Part shown: positions 33,065 to 40,850 of the stretch, piece by piece
How positions within the stretch are numbered: position 1 is the stretch's first letter
How the letters are laid out: each line of letters begins with the position of its first letter
Origin: UBA4132 sp037133675
Lineage (GTDB): Bacteria > Pseudomonadota > Gammaproteobacteria > Methylococcales > Methylomonadaceae
DNA length: 64,000 nucleotides
Assembly: GCA_037133675.1 (NCBI GenBank)
Contig: JBAXNR010000011.1
Location: forward strand, 1-64,000
Reading direction: 5' to 3'
Program-made: the position numbers and the translations under genes
Notes under the pieces: model-generated
Told to the model about the DNA's origin: nothing
The model's database searches: none
Seen by the model: only the letters and a program-made list of their open reading frames with translations

Positions 33065-33706
33065 TTAACGCTCGCTCGCTTGAATGTACACAGTCCCCTG
33101 CCCTGTGAACTTAACTTGATAGGATTCACCCGAAGCTTGCCCGATGAGATTTTTCCAATTAAGATCAGTGACAATGCTAGAACTTAAATCGCCTTTATGG
33201 GCAATATAGGCATCTGGATCAACAAACACGGGTTGTTGCGGGGTAACAGGCAGACCAATGGCATTACCATCCGATAAAATGGCAATCTCGCCTGTGCCTT
33301 GTAGTGTGGTAGTAAATAAACCCTGACCACTGACTGCACCGCGCAAAATCCCTTGCACTCCGCCTTGATTACCCAAAAACATTGTGCCAGTGCGCAAGCG
33401 TGCATCAAACGCCAATAAGGTGTCACTTTCAACAAACACAGTTTCATTCACCACCTGAATAATACTGACAAAAAAACCGTTGTAACCGTAATACACTTTT
33501 CCTGTGCCTTCTGCCACCATCAACGCATAACCTTCATGGGTAATAGCTCGCATGGCAAAATCTTGTACACCACCACCTGCAAGAAACGTACGCCTAAAGA
33601 CAACATTGCCCTGATAAGAAATCATCGCGCCTTTTTTGGCGAATACTGCTTCGCCATTTAGGGTAACTTCCATCAATTTTTCATTAATTTGCTGATAAGT
33701 CGGCAT
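33065..33706 (-). CDS. AIM24-family protein (second of trio)
   Basis: A 213-residue AIM24/DUF124 beta-barrel-like protein. AFAKKGAMISYQGNV near residues 20-35, the LMVAEGTGKVYYGYNG turn near 75-90, GQGLFTTTLQGTGEIAI near 130-147 and a final FTGQGTVYIQASER are all family marks. AAGGAG lies before the ATG. It is clearly a close paralogue of the first copy, which shares GESYQFKFTGQG and the VDPDAFI segment. Probably cytoplasmic. It lies between its two paralogues, with gaps of 2 and 10 bases. Confidence 0.85.
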   Translation of the reverse strand: MPTYQQINEKLMEVTLNGEAVFAKKGAMISYQGNVVFRRTFLAGGGVQDFAMRAITHEGYALMVAEGTGKVYYGYNGFFVSIIQVVNETVFVESDTLLAFDARLRTGTMFLGNQGGVQGILRGAVSGQGLFTTTLQGTGEIAILSDGNAIGLPVTPQQPVFVDPDAYIAHKGDLSSSIVTDLNWKNLIGQASGESYQVKFTGQGTVYIQASER

Positions 33707-33716
33707 TGCAAACTCC

Positions 33717-34334
33717 TTAGCGTTCGGCAGGTTGAATGTAAACTACACCCTGCCCTGTGAACTTGAATTGATAGGATTCTCCCGATGCCTCACCAATCAT
33801 ATTGCGCCAGTTGACATCAAAGACAAATTCTTGACTGATATTACCCTTGTAACCAATGAACGCATCAGGATCAACAAACAACGGATATTTTGGCTCAACT
33901 TCGAGGGTAATCAAATTACCGTGCGAAAAAACAGCGAGATTGCCACGCCCTTCTATGGTAGTAGTAAATAGCCCCTGTCCCGATGTTGCACCACGTAAAC
34001 CAGCAAAGCTAGTATTAGTTTTAAGGCTGTCATCGTAAGCCAGCAAACGGCTACTTTCGATAAATAATTTCTCATTAACCAACGGTATAACGGTAATTTC
34101 TGCGGCATTGTGGGCAAAAAACACCGTACCATTCCCCGTTGTTTGCATTAATGACATGCCTTCGTTAGTCACTTTACGCTTTAGCGCACCGAATAAACCT
34201 TCACCGCCTAACAGAGATTTTTCAAATTTCATTGTCCCCATGTAGCCAACCATCGCACCTGAAATAGCCATGACTTTTTCGTTATGCAAATCGACTTCTA
34301 ATAAGCGATCTGTATTTATTCTGAAATTACTCAT
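33717..34334 (-). CDS. AIM24-family protein (first of trio)
   Basis: A 205-residue AIM24/DUF124 protein. VMAISGAMVGYMGTMKFEKSLLGGEGLFGALKRKV covers the family start (within residues 20-55). Next come TGNGTVFFAHNAAEI, then SGQGLFTTTIEGRGNLAVFS and the end FTGQGVVYIQPAER. The GGxGLFGALKR segment is the most typical of bacterial TIGR00266 members. AAGGAAT precedes the start. The CNBD gene lies 31 bases upstream on the same strand. It probably forms hetero-oligomers with its paralogues, by inference from tandem arrangement. Confidence 0.85.
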   Translation of the reverse strand: MSNFRINTDRLLEVDLHNEKVMAISGAMVGYMGTMKFEKSLLGGEGLFGALKRKVTNEGMSLMQTTGNGTVFFAHNAAEITVIPLVNEKLFIESSRLLAYDDSLKTNTSFAGLRGATSGQGLFTTTIEGRGNLAVFSHGNLITLEVEPKYPLFVDPDAFIGYKGNISQEFVFDVNWRNMIGEASGESYQFKFTGQGVVYIQPAER

Positions 34335-34365
34335 TAAAATATTCCTTTGACCAATAGTTAGATGG

Positions 34366-35211
34366 TTAAGCGCGTGTAGGTAAACGTGAAATTAACACCC
34401 GCAGTAGTGATATGCCAAAGGCAGGGAGTGCTTGTGTCAGTTCAAGAAGTGTTTGCCGATTAATAGCAAGTAACGAACAGCGTGTTTCGGCTACCACGCG
34501 TGCCGTCCGCGAATGTTGAGCTACCAGTGCAATTTCACCCACTATATCGCCCGCGCCACTTCGTCCGACAACGTTATCGCCAACACTTATTGTCATAGTG
34601 CCATCAAGAATTACATACATCAATGATGCAGCCGCACCTTTTTGAAAAATTACGCGATTTTCAGGCACAACTGTAAGCGCACTTCCTCCAAGTATTTGCC
34701 TCAAATCATTGAGCATTTTGGTGCTCAATACAGCATCTTTTTTAGTGTCTCTATGTTTAGTAGGCAAGGAAGCCCCTTTTTTTTCAATATTTTTCTCAGC
34801 ACCTGTTTTCTGTAAATATTTGACTAAGACATCCATAAGCATAAACAAAAACTCTGGCTTTTTCTTAAGACTAGCCACAAGTTGCTTTTCACTAAGTGAT
34901 AGTAACTTACAGGAAGTATTAGCGATAGCAGTGGCATTATTCCTTGTGTAAGGAGTGAATTCGCCAAATATTTCGCCTGACTCAATATTGATAATATCTC
35001 CATAGTCTGTTTGAATAGCTACGCTGCCATCCACTAATAAATACATTTTATCGACTTGCAGGAAGGATAAAAAACCAGCCTGTCCCTGCACAAAAAATTT
35101 TTCCCCTTTGTTAACTGACTCTAATTTGCCAATAAGTTTAAAAAACTCAAGTGCCGCATTAGGGTCGTAAGTCGTGTTACATTCAGATTTTTCTTGATTC
35201 GACATATTCAT
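34366..35211 (-). CDS. Protein with two cyclic-nucleotide-binding domains
   Basis: About 281 residues, with two CAP-type cyclic-nucleotide-binding folds and no DNA-binding helix-turn-helix. The first domain (KGEKFFVQGQAGFLSFLQVDK, about residues 35-55, through GEIFGEFTPY) lacks the canonical phosphate-binding Arg. The second (ENRVIFQKGAAASLMYVILDG, then GDIVGEIALVAQHSRTARVVA) is closer to canonical: GEIAL plus RTARV. A basic linker (EKKGASLPTKHRDTKKD) joins them. The start at 35211 (or 35205) follows AAAGGT; an upstream start at 35262 has no site. It heads the AIM24 trio on the same strand. Probably a cytoplasmic sensor; ligand unknown. Confidence 0.8.
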   Translation of the reverse strand: MNMSNQEKSECNTTYDPNAALEFFKLIGKLESVNKGEKFFVQGQAGFLSFLQVDKMYLLVDGSVAIQTDYGDIINIESGEIFGEFTPYTRNNATAIANTSCKLLSLSEKQLVASLKKKPEFLFMLMDVLVKYLQKTGAEKNIEKKGASLPTKHRDTKKDAVLSTKMLNDLRQILGGSALTVVPENRVIFQKGAAASLMYVILDGTMTISVGDNVVGRSGAGDIVGEIALVAQHSRTARVVAETRCSLLAINRQTLLELTQALPAFGISLLRVLISRLPTRA

Positions 35212-35326
35212 TATGACCTTTATATCTTGATGTAGTCGCCACGCCGTGCGGCACAGTTCCACTAGGGGATTGTTTTAGTTTAATGATTTCATTTTAATTT
35301 ACTAATCTTTTTTACAAATGCCGTTA

Positions 35327-37123
35327 TTAGTTACGACCATATTGATACTTAAATTTACGTCTTAACAAGCCAGCAGGATCATCGGGAATACGGTTTAGCC
35401 ATTGCTCATTGGCTTGTTGTTTTTCATTTTTCGCTGACGAGTCGGTGGGTTTGGCTTGTTGTGCGGCTTGTTTTTTGGTGTCGTCTTTTTTCTGTTCCGC
35501 AGGCTGCTCGGTTTTTGATTGCTCTTTCGGCTTAGAGTCTTCTTGTTGCTTTAGTTGTTCTTGCCCCTTTTCTTGCTTTTGGTTTTTTTGTTGTTCATTC
35601 GATTGCTGTTCTTGCTGCTCAGATTGTTGGTCTTTTTGTGAGTTTTGCTGTTGCTGCGATTGTGAGTCTTTATTTTCAGATGATTGTTGTTTGTCCGATT
35701 GTTGTTGTTCTTTATTTTGATCGGATTCTTGCTGTTTGTCTTGCTCTTGTTTGGGCGGTTGTTTTTCCAGCTCTTTTTCGACTAGCTCTTTGTTATATTT
35801 AGCATCGTCATGGTTTGGATTCAGCTTCAAGGCTTGTTGATAAGCGGCGATAGCTTCTTCTAATTTCCCAGCTTGCGCGAGTGCGTTACCTTGATTGTAA
35901 ATATTATCAGCGTTTTGCTCTGTTTGCGTTTGGTAGGTTTTTAAGGCTTTTTCATAGTCGCCCGCCTTATAATGCGCGGCGGCTTGCCAGTTTGGATTTT
36001 CAAATTTCTCTGCGGCTTTGGCATAATCGCCTTGTTGATAGGCTTTCAATGCTTGTTGATCTGGGCGTTGCCATAAATCTTGCCATTCAAACGCATAGCT
36101 GTTTTTGGGTAGCGGTAATAACACCAACAAAGCTACGCATAACAAACCTTTTCTAAAAAATAACGCACCCAACGGTAACACCAATAACAATAACCACGCG
36201 CCCTGGTCGTTCCACTGTTCCAACATCATGTCGTTATCGGCTTTGCCTTGTTGTATGGGCTTATCAAAAGCGTTTAATAGTGCCTTTACGTCTTCATCAT
36301 CAGAAGTCAGAGTTTGATAAAGCCCTTGTCCTGCTTGGGCTAAGCTGCTTAAGTTAGTCACATTTAATTTGGTCACCACAATAGAGCCTTGATCGTCTTT
36401 TAAAAATCCACCTTCGGGTAGTGCGATAGGTGCGCCGTCTTCTGTACCTACCCCTAAAACGGATAATTGAAAGTTAGCCAGTTTTTTTACCGTGGGCAAG
36501 GTGGCATTCATTTCAACGGTATCGGTAATTAATAAAATCTGCCCAGTTTGTAAGCCCGCTTGTTTAAACAAGGCAACGGCTTTTTCTAATGCAACGGCAG
36601 TATTATTACCCTGACTGGGCATAATATCGGTGGTCAACGCCGCTAATTGGCTATCGATGGTATTGGTATCATCGGTGAGCGGAGTCACAGTAAAGGCATC
36701 ACCTGAGTAAACGATTAGAGCAGTTTGTCCGTCTTTACGTTGTTTTAAAATATCGGCAATTTTGTAGCGGGCAATGGTTAAACGACTGGGTTTAATATCA
36801 GCGGCATCCATTGAAGTGGATAAATTTAACGCAATCACTAAGGCGGCATCATTTCTAAACGCAGGAGAGGGTAAACGCTGCCAAGTGGGTCCTGCTAAAG
36901 CAATAATCATCAATAAGGTACTGATAACACCTAGCGTCAACCATAGCCGACTTTGATTAACGGTTTTATCTTGCAATAAAAAAGGCAGTAGTTCGGCATC
37001 ACAACACGCAGTCCAATTTCCACGACTGAGTTTATTGCGTAACATTAATACCGAGATAACGACGGCGGGTAATATCGCCAGCAACCAGTACGGTCTAATA
37101 AAATGAAAGTCCGCTAGATTCAT
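35327..37123 (-). CDS. BatB-like VWA/TPR protein
   Basis: A 598-residue inner-membrane protein. The N-terminus has two membrane helices flanking a basic loop, then a VWA domain at about 85-290, one further helix, two or three TPR repeats (YKAGDYEKALKTYQ, GKLEEAIAAYQQALKLNPNH, near 395-455). A very long Gln/Lys/Glu-rich low-complexity tail ends in PDDPAGLLRRKFKYQY, which is conserved in BatB/BatC fusions. The MIDAS motif reads NLSTSM, so the first Asp of DxSxS is Asn. GAGG lies five bases before the ATG at 37123, which overlaps the BatA stop by four bases. It is the last gene of the moxR operon. Family: sure. Metal binding: doubtful. Confidence 0.88.
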   Translation of the reverse strand: MNLADFHFIRPYWLLAILPAVVISVLMLRNKLSRGNWTACCDAELLPFLLQDKTVNQSRLWLTLGVISTLLMIIALAGPTWQRLPSPAFRNDAALVIALNLSTSMDAADIKPSRLTIARYKIADILKQRKDGQTALIVYSGDAFTVTPLTDDTNTIDSQLAALTTDIMPSQGNNTAVALEKAVALFKQAGLQTGQILLITDTVEMNATLPTVKKLANFQLSVLGVGTEDGAPIALPEGGFLKDDQGSIVVTKLNVTNLSSLAQAGQGLYQTLTSDDEDVKALLNAFDKPIQQGKADNDMMLEQWNDQGAWLLLLVLPLGALFFRKGLLCVALLVLLPLPKNSYAFEWQDLWQRPDQQALKAYQQGDYAKAAEKFENPNWQAAAHYKAGDYEKALKTYQTQTEQNADNIYNQGNALAQAGKLEEAIAAYQQALKLNPNHDDAKYNKELVEKELEKQPPKQEQDKQQESDQNKEQQQSDKQQSSENKDSQSQQQQNSQKDQQSEQQEQQSNEQQKNQKQEKGQEQLKQQEDSKPKEQSKTEQPAEQKKDDTKKQAAQQAKPTDSSAKNEKQQANEQWLNRIPDDPAGLLRRKFKYQYGRN

Positions 37124-38100
37124 GACCACCTCAGTTTTGAACCACTCAAAAATGCCACTAACCCTAATGCAAACGCTAGAGGGTACATATACAATTCGGT
37201 GCGTGGTCGAAAATATTGTTTATCTTTTTCTACAGGCTCCAACTCATCTAAGCGCATATAAATGTTATTGAGTTCATTGGTATTTTTGGCGCGATAATAA
37301 TAACCGCCTGTACTTTCGGCAATTTTAATAAGGGTTTTTTCATCTAAATCCAGCGACGGATTGACTTTACGATTACCAAATAAACTGGGTACTAACATTT
37401 CATCCGCACCAATACCGATGGTATAAATCTTTAGTTTATTCGCTGCGGCTAATTCAGCGGCTTTTAAGGGCGTGACTTCACCCGCAGTATTCGCACCATC
37501 GGTCAATAAAATTAACACATGGCTATTATCGGGTTGATTTTTAAGCCGCTTAACAGCCAAACCGATAGCATCACCTATCGCGGTATTATCACCTGCCAAA
37601 CCAATCACCGCTTCATCCAATAAGGTCTGCACAGTTTTACGGTCAAAGGTTAACGGGGTTTGTAAATAAGCTTGTGTGCCAAATAGAATCAAACCGATAC
37701 GATCACTAACACGGCGATTAATAAAATCGCTGGCAATCGCTTTAATGGCGGTAAGTCGATCCACTGGGCGTTTATTGAGCATAAAATCCTGTGCTTCCAT
37801 ACTGCGTGATAAATCCACCGCCATCATTAAATCGCGTCCGCTAATCGCCTGTTCAATAGGTTCACCTAACCATTGCGGTCTAGCGCAAGCAAGCACTAAC
37901 AATATCCACGCAACAGCCGCTAACCACAATCCCCATGAATTAACTTTTAATGTTACTTGGGTTTGTAACTCCGCAATGTCGTTTAAAAACGGCACTTTCA
38001 ACGCCGCCTGTTCGACAGGATTACACACTGGCAACAACCAGCGTACTAATAACGGTAACGGTAAGGCAAGCAATGCCCAGAGCCATGCAAAATGAATCAT
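37120..38100 (-). CDS. BatA-like VWA protein
   Basis: A 326-residue protein with an N-terminal BatA membrane segment, a second helix near residue 60, a VWA domain (about 85-280) and a C-terminal helix. The MIDAS is intact: AVDLSRSMEAQDF (DxSxS), with a Thr in TPLTFD and the acidic residue in LLTDGANTAGE. It sits in the inner membrane with the VWA domain in the periplasm. It overlaps the genes on both sides by four bases (ATGA). In other bacteria MoxR/Bat sets act as chaperone-like or stress-tolerance complexes. Confidence 0.9.
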   Translation of the reverse strand: MIHFAWLWALLALPLPLLVRWLLPVCNPVEQAALKVPFLNDIAELQTQVTLKVNSWGLWLAAVAWILLVLACARPQWLGEPIEQAISGRDLMMAVDLSRSMEAQDFMLNKRPVDRLTAIKAIASDFINRRVSDRIGLILFGTQAYLQTPLTFDRKTVQTLLDEAVIGLAGDNTAIGDAIGLAVKRLKNQPDNSHVLILLTDGANTAGEVTPLKAAELAAANKLKIYTIGIGADEMLVPSLFGNRKVNPSLDLDEKTLIKIAESTGGYYYRAKNTNELNNIYMRLDELEPVEKDKQYFRPRTELYMYPLAFALGLVAFLSGSKLRWS

Positions 38101-38579
38101 GATTTTTTTTGTGCTTTCAGCCAGTCTTCACACAGACTGATGAGTTGAAAAATTTCTTGTTCAGAGGGCGGCGATTTTCGATAAGGCGCGTCTGCTAAAC
38201 ATCGCCCTGCCCCTTTGGTAAACGGTGCATCGTTTAATGAACTATCAAGAAAGGCTAACCACGCTTGCCCCGTTAAACTTGCCGTTTGTGCGCGTGGTGC
38301 AACACTAATCGCTACCCGCCGTAGCAATGCCGACAGTTCAGCGGTTTTTTCGCTATTGTTCGCTGTGCTGTTTTTAATGGTATTCAACAGTTTTTTTGCC
38401 GCTTTAAGCGAAGTATTGCGAGTGAAATATTTGTAACACTTGTATAAAAATACGATAAACAAAGGAATCAATAATACCAGCAACCACCAACCAATAGCAG
38501 GAGGAAACCAGCCAATTGCGTCTGGGCTAATTGGTACGGGTAAACGTAATTCTTTAAGCGGGAGTTGAGTTGGCTGCAT
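38097..38579 (-). CDS. DUF4381 membrane protein
   Basis: A 160-residue DUF4381 protein. The opening ELRLPVPISPDAIGWFPPAIGWWLL is the family mark, followed by one membrane helix (about 25-47). The cytoplasmic domain holds LSALLRRVAISVAPR, SLTGQAWLAFLD and FTKGAGRCLADAPYR. These genes sit almost always between DUF58 and BatA genes, as here. The stop overlaps the BatA start by four bases. Confidence 0.88.
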   Translation of the reverse strand: MQPTQLPLKELRLPVPISPDAIGWFPPAIGWWLLVLLIPLFIVFLYKCYKYFTRNTSLKAAKKLLNTIKNSTANNSEKTAELSALLRRVAISVAPRAQTASLTGQAWLAFLDSSLNDAPFTKGAGRCLADAPYRKSPPSEQEIFQLISLCEDWLKAQKKS

Positions 38580-38592
38580 AGTTATTGTTGGG

Positions 38593-39513
38593 TCATCGTA
38601 AGCACTGAATAGGATCGTCTGCGGTACTGCATTGCATAAAGGTTAAGCCGCGCTTTTTTGCAAATTGCTGTAATCGTTCTAGTCGTTGTTCAAAATGTTG
38701 GTGATAGGTTAATAAACGTTGCTGATCGCTGGCATCAATCAGCACATCACGCTCACCATCGGTAAATCGATAGCGACCTTGGCTGGGTAAATTATTTTCC
38801 AGTGGGTCATAGATAAAAATTAATACCACTTCACAATGTTGTGACAATTTAGCCAGATGCACTTCTGACGCATCATTTATGCCGCGAAAATCACTAATGA
38901 TAGTGACTAAACTACCAGGATGAGCGTGTTGTGTCAGTCGGGCGAGTACATGATCTAAGGCAATGACGGGGGCATTTTCGGCTGGTCTTTCAGAGTCATT
39001 ACCACTGACTAACGCACTTAAAAAACGCAATACTGCGTGTCTACCATTTTGGGGTTTTAATTCACGGCAATTTGAATCAGAAAAAAATTGTCCACCAATA
39101 CGATCGCCTTGGTGTTGCGCTGCCCACGCTAATAATCCTGCTAGTTTAGCCGCTAATACCGATTTAAAAACCCCGCGAGTGGCAAAGTGCATTGTGAGTC
39201 GGTTATCGACAGAAATAAACACAGGGCGTTCGCGTTCTTCTCGAAACACTTTGGTTTGAACTTTACCCGTCCGTGCGGTAACGTGCCAATCGATATTGCG
39301 TATATCATCCCCTGCTTGATACGCACGCACTTCTTGAAATTCCATACCGCGACTTTTAAAGTGCGATAAATAACCGCCGCTGGTTTGCGCACGAATAGAG
39401 CGGCGTTTTAGATTTAAGCTTGCCGCAGGTTTTGCGAGATTAATCAGAGTTTTTAGCGAGATAAAAACCCGTTCACTGGCATCAATATTTGTTTTTTTTA
39501 ACATGGTACTCAA
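38593..39513 (-). CDS. DUF58 domain protein
   Basis: A 306-residue DUF58 protein, VWA-related. The signature GMEFQEVRAYQAGDDIRNIDWHVTARTGKVQTKVFREERE runs from about residue 56. A later segment, GSLVTIISDFRGI, matches the VWA-like core. It lacks the N-terminal membrane helices of longer DUF58 forms. It overlaps the moxR stop by four bases and is followed after 13 bases by DUF4381. Probably a cytoplasmic partner or client adaptor of the MoxR ATPase. Confidence 0.9.
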   Translation of the reverse strand: MSTMLKKTNIDASERVFISLKTLINLAKPAASLNLKRRSIRAQTSGGYLSHFKSRGMEFQEVRAYQAGDDIRNIDWHVTARTGKVQTKVFREERERPVFISVDNRLTMHFATRGVFKSVLAAKLAGLLAWAAQHQGDRIGGQFFSDSNCRELKPQNGRHAVLRFLSALVSGNDSERPAENAPVIALDHVLARLTQHAHPGSLVTIISDFRGINDASEVHLAKLSQHCEVVLIFIYDPLENNLPSQGRYRFTDGERDVLIDASDQQRLLTYHQHFEQRLERLQQFAKKRGLTFMQCSTADDPIQCLR

Positions 39514-40517
39514 GGGACGGCAATGCGGGCAATCAGTTCTTTGATGACATGATCGGCAGTAATACCCTCGGCTTCGGCTTCATAAGATAGGATTATGCGA
39601 TGCCGTAACACATCAAAAGCGATGTCTTGTATATCTTCAGGCGCGACAAAATCGCGTTGTGCTAGCCACGCTTTGGCTTTAGCACAGCGGTCAATAGCAA
39701 TACTGGCGCGTGGACTTGCGCCATATTGCAACCACGAGGCTAAGTCTGCACCGTAAGCCGCTGGGTTGCGGGTTGCTAACACGATTTGTAATAAATAATT
39801 TTCTAAGCTATCTGCCATGAATACATCGAGTATTTCATTACGCGCTTCAAATAGGGTCGCTTGGCTTAGTGGTACAAAGGGTGATGAGCTTTTTTCCTGT
39901 TTTGAATCTGGGTGAATTTGCCGTGCTTCGGCTCTAACTAAATGCAGGATATTTTTTTCGTGTTCAGCACTGGGATAATCCACTTTAACGTGCAGTAAAA
40001 ACCGATCCAATTGCGCTTCGGGTAAGGGATAAGTGCCTTCGTGTTCAATGGGATTTTGAGTTGCCATCACCATGAACAATTGCGGTAATGGGTAAGTCAT
40101 TTTTCCGACCGTGACTTGCCGTTCTCCCATTGCTTCTAACAACGCGGCTTGCACTTTAGCTGGTGAACGATTGATTTCATCCGCTAAAATCAAATTATGA
40201 AACACTGGCCCCGCTTGAAATTCAAATGCGTCTTTTTGAGGACGATAAATTTCCGTGCCTGTTAAATCCGCAGGTAACAAGTCGGGGGTAAACTGCACTC
40301 GATGAAAATCGGCTTCTATCCCTTTGCTCAGCACTTTAATGGCGCGTGTTTTAGCAAGACCAGGTGCGCCTTCCACCAAAATATGCCCATCGGCTAATAA
40401 GCCAATTAACATACGCTCGACCAGTACATCTTGTCCGATGATTTGTTGGTTAATAAAGTCTTGCAAGCGTTTTACTGCCGATTGCGTTGAATCTGTCGTG
40501 TTGTTTTGTTCTGACAT
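39510..40517 (-). CDS. MoxR-family AAA+ ATPase
   Basis: A 335-residue AAA+ ATPase. Walker A is VEGAPGLAKT near 45-54; Walker B with the MoxR helix insert is LILADEINRSPAKVQAALLEAMGERQVT near 110-137; sensor 1 is VMATQNPIEHEGTYPLPEAQLDRF; the sensor 2 region is YGASPRASIAI. First gene of a five-gene unit (moxR, DUF58, DUF4381, batA, batB). MoxR proteins are thought to act as chaperones for metal insertion or complex assembly, working through VWA partners. No batD follows batB here. Confidence 0.94.
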   Translation of the reverse strand: MSEQNNTTDSTQSAVKRLQDFINQQIIGQDVLVERMLIGLLADGHILVEGAPGLAKTRAIKVLSKGIEADFHRVQFTPDLLPADLTGTEIYRPQKDAFEFQAGPVFHNLILADEINRSPAKVQAALLEAMGERQVTVGKMTYPLPQLFMVMATQNPIEHEGTYPLPEAQLDRFLLHVKVDYPSAEHEKNILHLVRAEARQIHPDSKQEKSSSPFVPLSQATLFEARNEILDVFMADSLENYLLQIVLATRNPAAYGADLASWLQYGASPRASIAIDRCAKAKAWLAQRDFVAPEDIQDIAFDVLRHRIILSYEAEAEGITADHVIKELIARIAVP

Positions 40518-40850
40518 GATGAAATTATCTAGTTTAAAATCATAAAAATGAAGGTTTAAGCAGTCAATTAGAGGTATTTTTTTAACTCAATTGACGGCAA
40601 AAATGGGTTAAAACGTTTGTTTAAAGTAGCAGCTTAATAAAGATGCTAACTATTTTATACTGAATAGGGTTAGATCAATGCTTAATTACAGTAATAATTA
40701 GTAATTTTGTATGCTGATTTTTACGTTTCTAGTTATTTAACCAGAAACTATGCGTGTAGAATGTCTTGCTGGTGTTACACATTATTCACGAAAAATCGTA
40801 TGTAACAGCATTCTTGGTAACCCTCAACATTACTCAATGGTTTCAACAGT
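40518..40850. other. Divergent intergenic region, moxR / P-type ATPase
   Basis: About 330 AT-rich bases between divergent genes, presumably holding both promoters. No small gene, repeat or clear operator was seen. Confidence 0.5.

Noticed and set aside
35409..35720. Cysteine- and serine-rich plus-strand frame that looks like a metal-binding protein
   Set aside because: It is the antisense of the glutamine-rich tail of the BatB-like gene; Gln codons read backwards give Cys and related residues. No ribosome site.
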